64,000 nucleotides of DNA, taken from assembly GCF_900240975.1 (NCBI RefSeq), contig NZ_LT968776.1, positions 1,488,001 through 1,552,000 of the forward strand. The letters run 5' to 3'. Position numbers and translations under genes: made by a program. The stretch comes from Mycobacterium sp. 4858 (GTDB lineage Bacteria > Actinomycetota > Actinomycetes > Mycobacteriales > Mycobacteriaceae). Position 1 is the first letter of the stretch. The number at the start of each line of letters is the position of its first letter. This document shows, piece after piece, positions 45,728 to 55,241 of this stretch. The notes under the pieces are model-generated. The model searched no databases. It had not been told where the DNA came from and saw nothing but the letters and a program-made list of their open reading frames with translations.

Positions 45728-48664
45728 CTACGACCGCGCGTCCGCCGGGGCCGCGTGCCGCGGCTGATGCAACAGCGCCCGCACCAGCGGGCGCGGCCCG
45801 ACGGACCGAAGCATCTGGCTGGCCGGGCGGACCCGCACCCGCTTCGGCCACCAGAACCAGCGCCCCATCACCGTCATGATCGACGGCGTGATGAGAGATC
45901 GGACGACGAAGGTGTCGAACATCAAGCCGAGCCCGATCGTCGTGCCGAACTGGCCGATCGCCCGGAGATCGCTGGTGATCATCGTGGCCATCGTGACGGC
46001 GAACACCAGACCGGCCGCCGTCACCACCGGGCCGGTGAGACCCATGCCGCGGATGAGTCCCGTTTTCAGGCCGGCTCCAATCTCCTCTTCGATCCGGGAC
46101 ACCAGCATCAGGTTGTAGTCCGACCCCACCGCCAGAAGCACAATCAATGCGAATTCTGTTGCCACCCAGTGCAACTGGAAATGGAGAAGGTGCTGCCAGA
46201 TCAATGTCGAGAAGCCGAAGGCGGCTCCCAGCGACATCACGATCGTGCCGACGATGACGCCCGCAGCGACCAAAGCGCGGGTGACGATCACCATGATGAT
46301 GAAGATGAGCACGATCGAGGCGATCGCCGCGATCAGCAGGTCGAACTTGGCGCCATTGGCGATGTCGTAAAACGTTGCGGCCGTACCGCCCAGGTAGATG
46401 TCGGCGTTTTGCAGCGACGTGAGTTTGAGCGCCTCCTTGGCCGCGTTGCGCTCCTGGTTGACTGACGCGATTCCCTCAGTCGTCGCCGGATCCACCGAGT
46501 GGGTGATGATGAAGCGCGCAGCCTTGCCATCCGGCGACACCATCAAGCTCAGCCCCAGTTGGAAGTCCGGGTTACTGAAAATCTCGGGCGGCAGGTAGAA
46601 GAGGCTCTCAATCTGAGAGTCGTTGAAGGACTTGCCCATTACGGCGTTCGTGTCGGTCAGCCGGTCGAATTGATTGATCAGGCTGTCGAACGTGCTGTAG
46701 ATGGTCCACGTCGTATCCCGGATCGCCTTCGAGGTGGCGATGTTCTGCGGAATGATCGCCAGCAGCTCGCGCGTGGCCGCGGCCGTGTGGTTGAGATCGT
46801 TGGTGAGATTGTGGAATTGCTCGGCGAGTTTGTCGAACCCGTCCAGGGCGTCGAACAGGCTTCGCAGCGACCAGCAGATCGGGATATCGTAGCAGTGTCT
46901 CTCCCAGTAGAAGTAACTGCGAATCGGCCTCCAGAAGTCGTCGAAATCCGCGATGTGGTCCCGGATTTCGTCTGTGATGGCCGCAGTGTTTTCCGCGGTT
47001 TTCGCGCTGTCGTCGGTGGCGTTCGCGAGATCCTGGGTCACCTTGTACTGGCGCTCCAACAGGGAGATCAGGGTGTCCAGATCACCGATGATCTTCTTGA
47101 TATCGGCGACACGGTCTTTCAGGTAGTTCAGGTTGCTCCGGATCGGCGCGGTTTGCACACTGAGCTGGAACGGAACGGATCCGTCTTGGATTGGCGGCCC
47201 GAGGGGTCTGGTGATGCTCTGCACCCGTTCGATGCCGGGCACCCGGAAGATGGCTCCGGCGATCTTGTCCAGCACCAACATGTCGGTGGGATTGCGCAGA
47301 TCGTGGTCTGATTCGATCATCAGCAGGTCCGGGTTCAGCCGGGCCTGGGTGAAGTGTTGATCGGCCGCGTCGTACGCCTGAACCGAGGACGCGCTCTTCG
47401 GCAGGTAGTACAGGTCGTTGTAACGCGGGTTGAAGCCCGACAACCCCAGGGCGCCGACGATCGCCAGGATGACGGAGGTCGCGAGGATGGGTGCCGGCCA
47501 CCGCACGATGGCCGTCGCCAGGCGGCGCCACCGCGTGTAGTTGAACTTTCGCTTCGGATCGAACAGACCGAAGCCGCTCGCGAACGCGATCAGCGCCGGT
47601 GTCAGGGTCACCCCGGCGGCCACCACCACCAGCAGACCGATGGCGCACGGAAACGCCAGCGAACTGAAGTAGGGCAGCCGAGTGAAATGCAGACAGGCCA
47701 GCGCCCCGACGATCGTCAGACCCGAACCCAGCACCACCTTGCTGACCCCGGCGAAGGTGTCGTAGTAGGCGGCTTCGCGGTCCAGTCCCCGCTCGCGGGC
47801 CTCCTGGTAGCGGCCGACCATGAAGATCGCGTAGTCGGTACCGGCGGCGATGGCCAGTGCCGTCAGCAGGTTGACGGCGAAGGTCGACAACCCCATGATT
47901 CCGGTGTCGCCCAGCAGCGCCACCACGCCCCGGCCGGTGGCCAGTCCGGCGAACAGAATCACCATCGTCAGCAGCACGGTGCCGATGGACCGATAGACGA
48001 ACATCAGCATGATCGCGATGATGATGATCGTGATGATCGTCATCTTGAACAGGCTGGCGTTACCCACGACGATCGTGTCGTCGGTCAGGGCTCCCTGCCC
48101 CGCGACGTAGGCCTTCACCCCCGGCGGCGGCTTTGAGTCCGCGACGATCTTGCGAACCGAGTCAACCGACTTGTCGCCGACTGCGCCGCCTTGGTCACCC
48201 CGCAGGTTGACCTGGACGTAGGCGGACTTGTGGTCATAGCTCTCGACACCGGAGGCCGTAAACCGCTGACCCCAGAAGTCGAGCGCATGCTCGACGTGTG
48301 CGGTGTCCTGCTTGAGCTTCTTGACCAGATCGTCGTAATACCGGTGAGCGTCTTGGCCGAGCGGCTTGTCACCGACCAGCGTCACCAGGACGAGGTTGTC
48401 GGAGTCGTACTCCTTGAACTTCTCCCCGATGTGTTTCATCCCGGTCACAGAGGGCGCGTCGGATGGCGAGAGCGGCACCGAGACGTCCTCGGCAACCTTT
48501 TCCAACTGTGGGACGAAGACGTTGACGCCGACCGCGATCAGCAGCCAGGCCACGACGATCGGCAGCGCCAGCACACGGATGGTGCGGGCCAGCCGCGGTT
48601 TGTGCTCGACTTCGGAGCGCCGCGCCACAGGGATTTCGTCCGTGTCGCTCGTGTCGTCGGTCAC
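45728..48664 (-). CDS. MmpL-family RND transporter
   Basis: A 978-residue RND-superfamily lipid or siderophore exporter. It has an N-terminal helix near residue 30-50, a large periplasmic loop, helices 2-6, a second periplasmic domain of about 350 residues and helices 7-12. The proton-relay Asp-Tyr pairs are present in AAGTDYAIFMVGRY (Asp277-Tyr278) and AVGSDYNLMLVSRI. The GTG start overlaps the mmpS stop as GTGA. I cannot tell which MmpL subtype it is; TRPLGPPIQDG is shared by MmpL1/2/4/5-like members. No lipid synthase genes are adjacent to reveal the cargo. Confidence 0.9.
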   Translation of the reverse strand: MTDDTSDTDEIPVARRSEVEHKPRLARTIRVLALPIVVAWLLIAVGVNVFVPQLEKVAEDVSVPLSPSDAPSVTGMKHIGEKFKEYDSDNLVLVTLVGDKPLGQDAHRYYDDLVKKLKQDTAHVEHALDFWGQRFTASGVESYDHKSAYVQVNLRGDQGGAVGDKSVDSVRKIVADSKPPPGVKAYVAGQGALTDDTIVVGNASLFKMTIITIIIIAIMLMFVYRSIGTVLLTMVILFAGLATGRGVVALLGDTGIMGLSTFAVNLLTALAIAAGTDYAIFMVGRYQEARERGLDREAAYYDTFAGVSKVVLGSGLTIVGALACLHFTRLPYFSSLAFPCAIGLLVVVAAGVTLTPALIAFASGFGLFDPKRKFNYTRWRRLATAIVRWPAPILATSVILAIVGALGLSGFNPRYNDLYYLPKSASSVQAYDAADQHFTQARLNPDLLMIESDHDLRNPTDMLVLDKIAGAIFRVPGIERVQSITRPLGPPIQDGSVPFQLSVQTAPIRSNLNYLKDRVADIKKIIGDLDTLISLLERQYKVTQDLANATDDSAKTAENTAAITDEIRDHIADFDDFWRPIRSYFYWERHCYDIPICWSLRSLFDALDGFDKLAEQFHNLTNDLNHTAAATRELLAIIPQNIATSKAIRDTTWTIYSTFDSLINQFDRLTDTNAVMGKSFNDSQIESLFYLPPEIFSNPDFQLGLSLMVSPDGKAARFIITHSVDPATTEGIASVNQERNAAKEALKLTSLQNADIYLGGTAATFYDIANGAKFDLLIAAIASIVLIFIIMVIVTRALVAAGVIVGTIVMSLGAAFGFSTLIWQHLLHFQLHWVATEFALIVLLAVGSDYNLMLVSRIEEEIGAGLKTGLIRGMGLTGPVVTAAGLVFAVTMATMITSDLRAIGQFGTTIGLGLMFDTFVVRSLITPSIMTVMGRWFWWPKRVRVRPASQMLRSVGPRPLVRALLHQPRHAAPADARS

Positions 48665-49086
48665 GCGGACTTGTCCAAGCAGGAAACCTGCGCGTCACGC
48701 GTGTCGACCTGTTGCTGATCGACCAATTTGCCGTCGACGGTGATCCGGCAGCCGATCGAGGGGCTGTCACCCTGGGCGACGACGTAGGCGAAGATACCCG
48801 GCATCTCGGCGACTATCGTCTGCGACCACGGCAACGTGGTGAAGTTGGCCTTCTGCGGTTGTGCGTCCGCATCCATCCAGTTGACGACGCCGGCGGTCCC
48901 GGGCGGTCCCAGGATTTCGTAGATGGCGGTCTTGGCCGCGTACGGCGGCGTCGCATCCCGCGCATCGGGCTTGGGCAAGCCGGGTCCCGGGAAGACGCCG
49001 TTGAGGCGATCCACTGCAACGCCGCCGATGATCGCTGCCACGACGACGACCAGCGCCACCCATCCCCGCTTGAGAAGCGTCAACAC
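48661..49086 (-). CDS. MmpS-family accessory protein
   Basis: A 141-residue protein with an N-terminal transmembrane helix (GWVALVVVVAAIIGGVAVDRL) and a periplasmic beta-rich domain ending in two cysteines (IGCRITVDGKL and AQVSCLDKSA) that could form a disulfide. AIYEILGPPGTAGVVNWMDA is typical of MmpS proteins. These assist the partner MmpL in exporting siderophores or glycolipids. GTG start with GGGGGAG about 8 bases upstream. It is the first gene of the pair, with a 481-base gap before it. Confidence 0.88.
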   Translation of the reverse strand: MLTLLKRGWVALVVVVAAIIGGVAVDRLNGVFPGPGLPKPDARDATPPYAAKTAIYEILGPPGTAGVVNWMDADAQPQKANFTTLPWSQTIVAEMPGIFAYVVAQGDSPSIGCRITVDGKLVDQQQVDTRDAQVSCLDKSA

Positions 49087-49567
49087 CGTTCTCCCCCATC
49101 ACGAACGCCCGTTGGGCTGATGCTAAGGCGTTTCATCTGTTCAGGCATTTCGTCGCGTGCGCCACGGCTAGCCGAACACCATGGCTGCCGATTTAATTCC
49201 TGCGGTGCGGTGTCGCGTCACAGCCACGGCGCCCGCCCGGGGCCGTGACCGCACCGCTCGTCGTACCCGGCCTGGGCCGCTCGCCGACACCCACTGGCGT
49301 CGCAGACATGGAAACCGCTTGCGCTGCAGTCTATTTCGCTGCCATGTGCCGGCCCAGGGCCTATTAGCCTGTCACGCCGCCGATTTCATCGAGATGATCG
49401 CGCGGGCCGGGTCGGACCGCGACGCAATCGACAACGAACCGCGAACGAATTAGTTTCAAAAAGTAATTCGCTGGAGTTGGCGATTTTGGGTTGAATTGCA
49501 CACTTGGCGATTTTCCGAAATGCAGAAACCGGCAGCGATCGAGGGCCCCTGCGCGTACCCTGACGAC
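49087..49567. other. 481-base intergenic region upstream of mmpS
   Basis: It holds the promoters of mmpS (left) and of the small Cys-rich gene (right). Its right half is AT-richer than the genome average (for example AAAAAGTAATTCG). I see a long hairpin (listed separately) and an 11-base direct repeat, TTGGCGATTTT, at 49477 and 49504. An open frame of 90 codons on the + strand lacks a ribosome site and coding character. Confidence 0.55.
49202..49257. repeat. long imperfect hairpin upstream of mmpS
   Basis: Outer arms GCGGTGCGGT and ACCGCACCGC pair over ten bases, and an inner six-base stem CACGGC/GCCGTG continues after an asymmetric 13-base bulge. It lies 116 bases before the mmpS start. It may act in the mmpS leader or as a regulator site. 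Confidence 0.6.
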
Positions 49568-49780
49568 ATGGCTACCAAGGTCAGGACCTGCGTGCATTGC
49601 GGCCACACGTTCGATCCCAATGACCGGCCCCGCGACCTGTCGGACCCGGATTGGCTTCCGGCCGCGTCAATTTATTGTTCGCATGAATGCAGTGACCAGT
49701 TCCATTGCGAGATGACGCATTGCTGCTCGACCCATGCGAAAAGGAAGGGTCATCGCGAAGCCGCCAAGGCGGCGCGATAA
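49568..49780 (+). CDS. 70-residue Cys-rich zinc-ribbon-like protein
   Basis: A small protein with MATKVRTCVHCGHTFDPN, then IYCSHECSDQFHCEMTHCC and a basic tail, KRKGHREAAKAAR. Two Cys pairs (CVHC and CSHEC) plus later Cys/His residues suggest one or two zinc sites. A -10-like TACCCT ends six bases before the ATG and there is no Shine-Dalgarno, so the mRNA is probably leaderless. I do not recognise a named family. It may bind nucleic acid or act in metal handling. Confidence 0.68.
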   Translation: MATKVRTCVHCGHTFDPNDRPRDLSDPDWLPAASIYCSHECSDQFHCEMTHCCSTHAKRKGHREAAKAAR

Positions 49781-49936
49781 TCCGCGCCTGCGCCAAATCA
49801 ACGGGCTACTGCGACGAAAACCATATCCACGTCCGTCCCGCGGCACTGGGAGTGTTCCGCCGGCCATGGGCTGGCGTTTCCAACGCGGCTCACGTGAACA
49901 TGGTGTCTCGCCCGGCGGGCAGAGGTCCTGCGGACC

Positions 49937-50449
49937 ATGTGTTATGAACGGTGCGTGCCAGTCCCCGACTTCATCGTTGAGCTCCGTCGCGCCATTGGGA
50001 CTGCACCGTTGTGGTTGGCCGGCGTTACGGCGGTCACGATCCGCGACGGCCAGGTGCTGCTGGTCAAGCGCTCGGATAACGGCGCCTGGACGGCGGTAAC
50101 AGGGATCGTCGAACCGGGAGAGAATCCGGCCGACTGCGCCGCCCGCGAAGTGCGCGAAGAAACCGGGGTCAGCGCGCGAACCACCAGGCTCGCCTGGGTG
50201 CACGTGACCCAACCGACGGTGCACGCCAACGGCGATCGGGCCCAGTACCTCGATCACGTGTTCCGTATGCAGTGGCTAGCTGGGGAGCCCTACGCCGCCG
50301 ACGACGAATGCACCGCGGCGGCGTGGTTCGAGCTTGACGACCTCCCGCCGATGACGGCGAACATGCGTCGTCGTATCACGCTGAGCGCAATCGACCACGC
50401 CGCAACCGTTTTCGACACCGTCGACGACGCGCCCGCCGACTGGTTGTGA
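49937..50449 (+). CDS. Nudix hydrolase
   Basis: A 170-residue protein with a full Nudix box, GIVEPGENPADCAAREVREE followed by TGV, which fits G-x5-E-x7-R-E-U-x-E-E-x-G-U. Family members cleave nucleoside diphosphates linked to another group. The specific substrate is not readable. The start is uncertain: the ATG here adds six residues (MCYERC) before a GTG that gives VPVPDFIVELRR; either could be used and neither has a good ribosome site. It converges on regX3 with a hairpin between them. Confidence 0.84.
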   Translation: MCYERCVPVPDFIVELRRAIGTAPLWLAGVTAVTIRDGQVLLVKRSDNGAWTAVTGIVEPGENPADCAAREVREETGVSARTTRLAWVHVTQPTVHANGDRAQYLDHVFRMQWLAGEPYAADDECTAAAWFELDDLPPMTANMRRRITLSAIDHAATVFDTVDDAPADWL

Positions 50450-50463
50450 CCCGAGCCTTGACC

Positions 50464-50480
50464 GTGCGCCGTCAGCGCAC
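50464..50480. terminator. small hairpin between convergent nudix and regX3 genes
   Basis: Six-base arms GTGCGC and GCGCAC surround CGTCA. Its place 15 bases from both stops suggests a bidirectional intrinsic terminator of the U-less mycobacterial type. Confidence 0.5.
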
Positions 50481-50494
50481 GCCCGCCGCCCGGC

Positions 50495-51178
50495 CTAGCC
50501 TTCGAGCTTGTAGCCCAGCCCTCGCACCGTCACCAGGTGGACGGGGTTGGCCGGGTCGGCTTCGATCTTGGAGCGCAACCGCTTGACGTGGACGTCGAGC
50601 GTCTTGGTGTCGCCGACGTAGTCGGCGCCCCATACCCGGTCGATCAGCTGCCCGCGGGTCAGCACCCGGCCGGAGTTGCGCATCAGGTACTCGAGCAGGT
50701 CGAACTCCTTGAGCGGCAACGTGATCGTGTCACCGTTGACCGAGACGACGTGGCGCTCGACGTCCATCCGGACCGGCCCGGACTCCAGCACCCCGTCGCT
50801 GATCTCGGAGTCGTCGTCGCCACCACGGCGCAGCACCGCGCGGATCCGGGCGATCAGCTCGCGCGCCGAATACGGCTTCGTCACGTAGTCATCCGCGCCG
50901 AGCTCCAGCCCGACGACCTTGTCGATCTCGCTGTCGCGCGCGGTCACCATGATCACCGGCACGCTGGACCGGGCACGCAGCTGCTTGCACACGTCGGTCC
51001 CCGACATGCCGGGCAGCATCAGGTCGAGCAGCACGATGTCGGCTCCACCGCGATCGAATTCGGCCAGCGCGGCTTGTCCATCGGTCACGACCGTGGCCTC
51101 GAAGCCCTCCTTGCGCAACAGGAATGCCAGCGGATCGGCCAGCGACTCCTCGTCCTCCACGATCAGCACACTGGTCAT
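50495..51178 (-). CDS. regX3: two-component response regulator RegX3
   Basis: A 227-residue OmpR-type regulator. The receiver domain has LIVEDEES with acidic residues, the phosphoacceptor Asp52 in VLLDLMLPG, Thr in VIMVTARD and Lys in YVTKPYSAREL. The C-terminal winged helix contains LPLKEFDLLEYLMRNSGRVL and VWGADYVGDTKTLDVHVKRL. RegX3 is activated by SenX3 under phosphate limitation and controls the pst genes and ESX-5 secretion in mycobacteria. It is separated from senX3 by a repeat-type spacer rather than overlapping it. Confidence 0.96.
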   Translation of the reverse strand: MTSVLIVEDEESLADPLAFLLRKEGFEATVVTDGQAALAEFDRGGADIVLLDLMLPGMSGTDVCKQLRARSSVPVIMVTARDSEIDKVVGLELGADDYVTKPYSARELIARIRAVLRRGGDDDSEISDGVLESGPVRMDVERHVVSVNGDTITLPLKEFDLLEYLMRNSGRVLTRGQLIDRVWGADYVGDTKTLDVHVKRLRSKIEADPANPVHLVTVRGLGYKLEG

Positions 51179-51260
51179 CAGCGCGACTCCTTCTCATCGC
51201 TGCGGCCCCCTCGCCGCTGCGCGGCTGGGGGTGCCCCCACTGCATCGTCGTACGCGCGGG
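51179..51260. repeat. MIRU-like element in the senX3-regX3 spacer
   Basis: The 82-base spacer, read from senX3 to regX3, contains GACGATGCAGTGGGGGCACC, then a GC-rich palindrome (CCCCCAGCCGCG...CGGCGAGGGGG with one bulge) and ends in GATGAGAAGGAGTCGCGC before the regX3 ATG. In M. tuberculosis this spacer holds MIRU units that vary in number between strains. One unit is visible here; AAGGAG also serves as the regX3 ribosome site. Confidence 0.78.
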
Positions 51261-52481
51261 TCATCGACTTAGTTCTTCCTCTCGTTGTGACCTGTTGGGC
51301 CGCACCTCGCGACCCTGCGGTTGCTCGGGTTGTTCGTCATCGTCCTTGTAGGCCGGGATCGACAGCGTGAACGTCGATCCGGTCCCCGGCTTGCTCCACA
51401 CCCCGATGCTGCCGTTGTGGTTGGCCGCGACGTGTTTGACGATGGCCAGGCCCAGCCCACTGCCGCCAGTGGCGCGCGAGCGTGCCTTGTCCCCCCGGAA
51501 GAACCGCTCGAAGACCCGCTCCTGATCCTCCAGCGCGATCCCGATGCCACGGTCGGTGACGGCGATCTCGATGTTGTCGCCGCGGCGGCGGCGACTGATC
51601 GAAACCGGCGAACCGGGCGGCGAATAGGCGATCGCGTTGGACACCAGGTTGGCCAACGCGGTGACCAGAAGCGTTTCGTCGCCCAGCACCCGCAGGCCGC
51701 TGGGCGCATCGGTGCGGATCTCGATCTGAGCGTTGTCGGCGGCCACCTTGTGACGTGAAATTGCTTCCGACACAACGGTATCCACGTCAACCTCGGTGAC
51801 GTTGGGCAACCGCTCCGCACCCTGCAGCCGAGACAGTTCGATCAGCTCGGCGACCATGTCCCCCAGCCGGTTGGCTTCGACAAGCACCTTCTCGGCGAAC
51901 CGGCGAACGGTCTCGGGGTCGTCCGCCGACGCCAGCAGCGCCTCGGCGAGCAACGCCATGGCCCCGACCGGGGTCTTGAGCTCGTGGCTGACATTGGCCA
52001 CGAAGTCGCGCCTGGTCGCTTCCATGCGCGCGTAGTCGGACTGGTCGTGGGCGAACACCACGGCGAACCGGCGGTCTTCCTCGCTGAGCAGCCGCGCCTG
52101 CCCGTGCACGGACAGCCCGGAGCGGCCCCCCGCCCGTTTGGCCGGCCGCAGATCGAATTCGACGTCGATGCCACCCAGCGCCTGCTGCGCCGCCTCCCAC
52201 GCCTGATCGTCGAGCTGCCGGTCGCGCACCAGGCCCAGTTCCCTGGCCCGGTCATTGAGGTAGACGACGTCGCGGTGGGAATCCACCACCGCGACCCCCA
52301 GCGGCATCAGGGCGACGATGCGTTGCAGCATCTGCGCGACGGTGATCCCGGTCCATTCCGTGCTGACCCGCTGCCGGCGCTGGGCCGCTTTCGGCGACAG
52401 CCGGGTCCCGGCCGCTACACCGACGGCCAGCCCGAGCACGGACAACACCCCGGCCAGCAACAGCGCCGAGAACACAGTCAC
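51261..52481 (-). CDS. senX3: sensor histidine kinase SenX3
   Basis: A 406-residue kinase with an N-terminal transmembrane region ([20 protein letters not shown]), a PAS-like domain (about 48-150), the H-box [16 protein letters not shown] with His166, and an HATPase domain with N-box [14 protein letters not shown]1 [12 protein letters not shown] and G2 [19 protein letters not shown]. It phosphorylates RegX3 in the phosphate-starvation response. It has the low-phosphate sensor layout without a large external domain. GTG start. It lies upstream of regX3 with the MIRU-like spacer between. Confidence 0.96.
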   Translation of the reverse strand: MTVFSALLLAGVLSVLGLAVGVAAGTRLSPKAAQRRQRVSTEWTGITVAQMLQRIVALMPLGVAVVDSHRDVVYLNDRARELGLVRDRQLDDQAWEAAQQALGGIDVEFDLRPAKRAGGRSGLSVHGQARLLSEEDRRFAVVFAHDQSDYARMEATRRDFVANVSHELKTPVGAMALLAEALLASADDPETVRRFAEKVLVEANRLGDMVAELIELSRLQGAERLPNVTEVDVDTVVSEAISRHKVAADNAQIEIRTDAPSGLRVLGDETLLVTALANLVSNAIAYSPPGSPVSISRRRRGDNIEIAVTDRGIGIALEDQERVFERFFRGDKARSRATGGSGLGLAIVKHVAANHNGSIGVWSKPGTGSTFTLSIPAYKDDDEQPEQPQGREVRPNRSQREEELSR

Positions 52482-52632
52482 ATAGCAAATCCTACAAATC
52501 TTCCTGAACGCCGCCCTAGCGGAACGAGGCCAAAATCGGACAAGTCACACTCTGCGCTTCAGGTGTTCCACTGCCGTTCACGCGATGTTCGGCCAACAGG
52601 CCTATGGATATTGCAAAAGACCGCGACCGGAG

Positions 52633-53382
52633 TCAGCCGCGCCCCTGGCTGGCAACCGCCGCGGCGCCCGCTGCGGCCGCCTCCGGGTCCAGGTAGGTAC
52701 CGCCCGGCACCACCGGCCGCAGGTCGGCGTCCAGGTCATAACGCAGCGGAACCCCGGTCGGAATGTTCAGCCCCACCACGTCGTCGTCGGTCATCCCGTC
52801 GAGGTATTTGACCAGGGCTCGCAGTGAGTTGCCGTGCGCGACGATCAACACCGTCTTGCCACTGCGCAGGTCCGGGACGATGACATCGGTGAAATACGGC
52901 AGAAAGCGGACCACCACGTCGGCCAGGCATTCGGTGAGCGGGCCGCCGCCGATGTTGGCGTACCGCGGGTCGGTGTCCTGGCTGAACTGGCTGCCCCTCT
53001 CGATCGGCGGGGGCGGCGTGCCGTAGCTGCGCCGCCAGGTCATGAACTGCTCCTCGCCGTAGCGCTCCTTGGTCTCCGCTTTGTTCAGGCCCTGCAGCGC
53101 GCCGTAGTGCCGTTCGTTGAGCCGCCAGCTGCGCCGCACCGGGATCCACAACCGGTCGGCGGCGTCCAGCGCCAGGTGCGCGGTGGTGATCGCGCGGCGC
53201 AGCAGCGACGTGTAGAGGACGTCGGGCAGCAGGCCCTGCTCGGAGAGGAGCTCGCCGCTGCGCACCGCCTCGGCCCGACCCTTCTCGGTCAGCCCCACGT
53301 CCACCCAACCGGTGAACAGGTTCAGGGCATTCCAGTCGCTCTCGCCGTGGCGGAGCAGCACCAGCGTGGCAGTCTCTCCCAT
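52633..53382 (-). CDS. gpmA: 2,3-bisphosphoglycerate-dependent phosphoglycerate mutase
   Basis: Glycolytic mutase that interconverts 3- and 2-phosphoglycerate. The 249-residue protein has the phosphohistidine motif [35 protein letters not shown], the [15 protein letters not shown] block unique to true mutases, and the second histidine in [16 protein letters not shown]. Length and motifs are complete. In M. tuberculosis a LysE-type gene (Rv0488) lies between this gene and the YbjN-like gene; here they are adjacent (21 bases). Confidence 0.95.
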   Translation of the reverse strand: MGETATLVLLRHGESDWNALNLFTGWVDVGLTEKGRAEAVRSGELLSEQGLLPDVLYTSLLRRAITTAHLALDAADRLWIPVRRSWRLNERHYGALQGLNKAETKERYGEEQFMTWRRSYGTPPPPIERGSQFSQDTDPRYANIGGGPLTECLADVVVRFLPYFTDVIVPDLRSGKTVLIVAHGNSLRALVKYLDGMTDDDVVGLNIPTGVPLRYDLDADLRPVVPGGTYLDPEAAAAGAAAVASQGRG

Positions 53383-53403
53383 GCCGGCAAGTCTCTCACG
53401 GCC

Positions 53404-53916
53404 CTATTCGTCGTCGTCTTCGTCGATCAGGTGAGCGAACGCCTCGAGGTTCTTCAGCGACTCGCCGCGGGATACCCGCCACTCCCATTCCTTCTGGATC
53501 GACGAGCGAAAACCCAACTCCAGCAACGTATTAAAGTCCGAATCGACCGCTTCGAGCACCTGCCCGAGCACCCGGTCGATCTCGTCGGCGTCCACCGACG
53601 CCAGCGACATGCGGCCCACCAGGTAGATGTCGCCGACCTTGTCCAGCGTGTAGGCCACCCCGTAGAGACGGCGGTTCCGCTTGAGCAGGAAGCGGTAAAC
53701 GCCCTCGTGGTTCTCGTCGGGCTTGCGGCACACGAACGCCTCGACGCGCACCGAATGCTCGCCGACGCTCAAGATGGTGTTGGTCTTGAGTTTGCGCTCC
53801 CCGGGCAGCTCCACCACCAGCCCGGAGAGGCCGCCGTGCGCCCCCACCTGCTTGGAGTAGGTCAGACCACTGGCCTGCAGCGCGTCCTCGATCACGCGCT
53901 CCACAGTGGAGGTCAC
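53404..53916 (-). CDS. YbjN-domain protein (Rv0487-like)
   Basis: A 170-residue soluble protein with a YbjN / secretion-chaperone-like fold. The start [18 protein letters not shown], the strand pattern [19 protein letters not shown] and [19 protein letters not shown] fit. The tail is acidic (LIDEDDDE). The GTG overlaps the mshA stop as GTGA, so it is translated with mshA. A role with mycothiol synthesis is only suggested by this coupling. Confidence 0.8.
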   Translation of the reverse strand: MTSTVERVIEDALQASGLTYSKQVGAHGGLSGLVVELPGERKLKTNTILSVGEHSVRVEAFVCRKPDENHEGVYRFLLKRNRRLYGVAYTLDKVGDIYLVGRMSLASVDADEIDRVLGQVLEAVDSDFNTLLELGFRSSIQKEWEWRVSRGESLKNLEAFAHLIDEDDDE

Positions 53917-55184
53917 GCACCCACCCCCCGGCGTTCGGCGGTGTACCCGCTGATCGCCCGGCGATAGCTGGCCAGCAGCGCATCGGTGGTGTTCTCCCAG
54001 GAGAACGTGGCCGCGTGCGCGGCGGCCGCGCGGCTCATCGCCTCGGCCTGCGGCGTGCGCAGGCGCAGCATCCGGTCCAGGGCGTCCGCCCATCGGTCGA
54101 CGTCGTGGCCGGCCACCAGCGTGCCGGTGATCCCGTCGCGCACGGCCACCGGCAGGCCCCCGACCGCCGCGGCGACCACCGGCGTGCCACACGCCTGCGC
54201 CTCGACGGCCACCAGACCGAAGGACTCCGAGTAACTCGGCACCGCGACCAGGTTGGCGGCCTGGAACAGGGTGGCCAGGTCGGTGCGGGACTGCGGGGGC
54301 AGGAAGGTCACCCGCGCCGCGATGCCCAGGTCGTCGGCCAGCCGTCGCAGCCCGTCCGGGGACGCCAGGCCGCTGCCCGACGGGCCGCCGGCCACCACGA
54401 TGCGCACGCCGGGCAACTTCGCGGCGGCACGCAACACGATGTCGGGCGCCTTCAGCGGCTGGATCCGCCCCACGAACACCACGACGTCCTCGTCGAGGGG
54501 CAATCCCAGCGCGGCCCGCGCCGCCCGACGGTCACCCGGGCGGAACACCTCGAGATCCACCCCGGGGTGGACGACGTCGATGCAGGCCGGGTCGGCGCGG
54601 TGGATCGAAATCAATTGCCTGGCTTCGTCTTCGGTGTTGACGATCAGCCGGTCTGCCTCGTCGACGACCTGCTGCTCGCCGACCGTGCGCAGCGGCGGCT
54701 CGGGCGCATCCCCCGCCGCCAGCGCCGCGTTCTTCACCGCGGCCAGCGTGTGCGCGGTGTGCACCAGCGGCACCGCCCAGCGGTCGCGGGCCAGCCAGCC
54801 GACCTGTCCGGACAGCCAATAATGCGAGTGCACGATGTCGTAATAGCCCGGCTCGTGCGACGCCTCCGCGCGCAGCACCCCGGCGGCGAACGCGCACAGC
54901 TGGGTGGGCAGGTCGTATTTGTCCAGGCCCTCGAACGGCCCCGCGACCACGTTGCGCACCAGCACACCGGGCGCCACCCGCGCGACAGGCGGGTCGGCGG
55001 ACGCGGTGGCCCGGGTGAAGATCTCCACCTCGATGCCCCTCCGCGCCAGGTGCAACGCGGTTTGCAGCACGTAGACGTTCATGCCCCCGGCGTCGCCGGT
55101 GCCCGGCTGGGCCAGCGGTGAGGTGTGCACCGCCAACACTGCGACGCGGCGCGGTTTCAGCCGGAAGACGTCTTCGTGCCGCAC
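53913..55184 (-). CDS. mshA: D-inositol-3-phosphate glycosyltransferase (mycothiol synthesis)
   Basis: First enzyme of mycothiol biosynthesis, transferring GlcNAc from UDP-GlcNAc to inositol-3-phosphate. The 423-residue GT-B protein shows the N-terminal [18 protein letters not shown] loop, [18 protein letters not shown], the donor-site [17 protein letters not shown] and the retaining GT4 glutamate motif [22 protein letters not shown] is chosen ([13 protein letters not shown]); the in-frame region before it looks non-coding. Relatives in M. tuberculosis have a longer N-terminus, so the start is moderately uncertain. Confidence 0.93.
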   Translation of the reverse strand: MRHEDVFRLKPRRVAVLAVHTSPLAQPGTGDAGGMNVYVLQTALHLARRGIEVEIFTRATASADPPVARVAPGVLVRNVVAGPFEGLDKYDLPTQLCAFAAGVLRAEASHEPGYYDIVHSHYWLSGQVGWLARDRWAVPLVHTAHTLAAVKNAALAAGDAPEPPLRTVGEQQVVDEADRLIVNTEDEARQLISIHRADPACIDVVHPGVDLEVFRPGDRRAARAALGLPLDEDVVVFVGRIQPLKAPDIVLRAAAKLPGVRIVVAGGPSGSGLASPDGLRRLADDLGIAARVTFLPPQSRTDLATLFQAANLVAVPSYSESFGLVAVEAQACGTPVVAAAVGGLPVAVRDGITGTLVAGHDVDRWADALDRMLRLRTPQAEAMSRAAAAHAATFSWENTTDALLASYRRAISGYTAERRGVGA

Positions 55185-55241
55185 TCTCTCATCTTTACAG
55201 GATGCCGGGCCGGCCAGCCCAACCCCCACGTCGGCTTCGCC

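Noticed and set aside
45728..49086. Naming the pair mmpS4/mmpL4 or mmpS5/mmpL5 as a siderophore exporter
   Set aside because: No mycobactin genes, iron-box or TetR-type regulator adjacent, and subtype cannot be told by eye.
49181..49453. A 90-codon + strand frame in the mmpS upstream gap
   Set aside because: No ribosome site or promoter at its start, Arg-rich composition, and it runs through the hairpin; probably chance.
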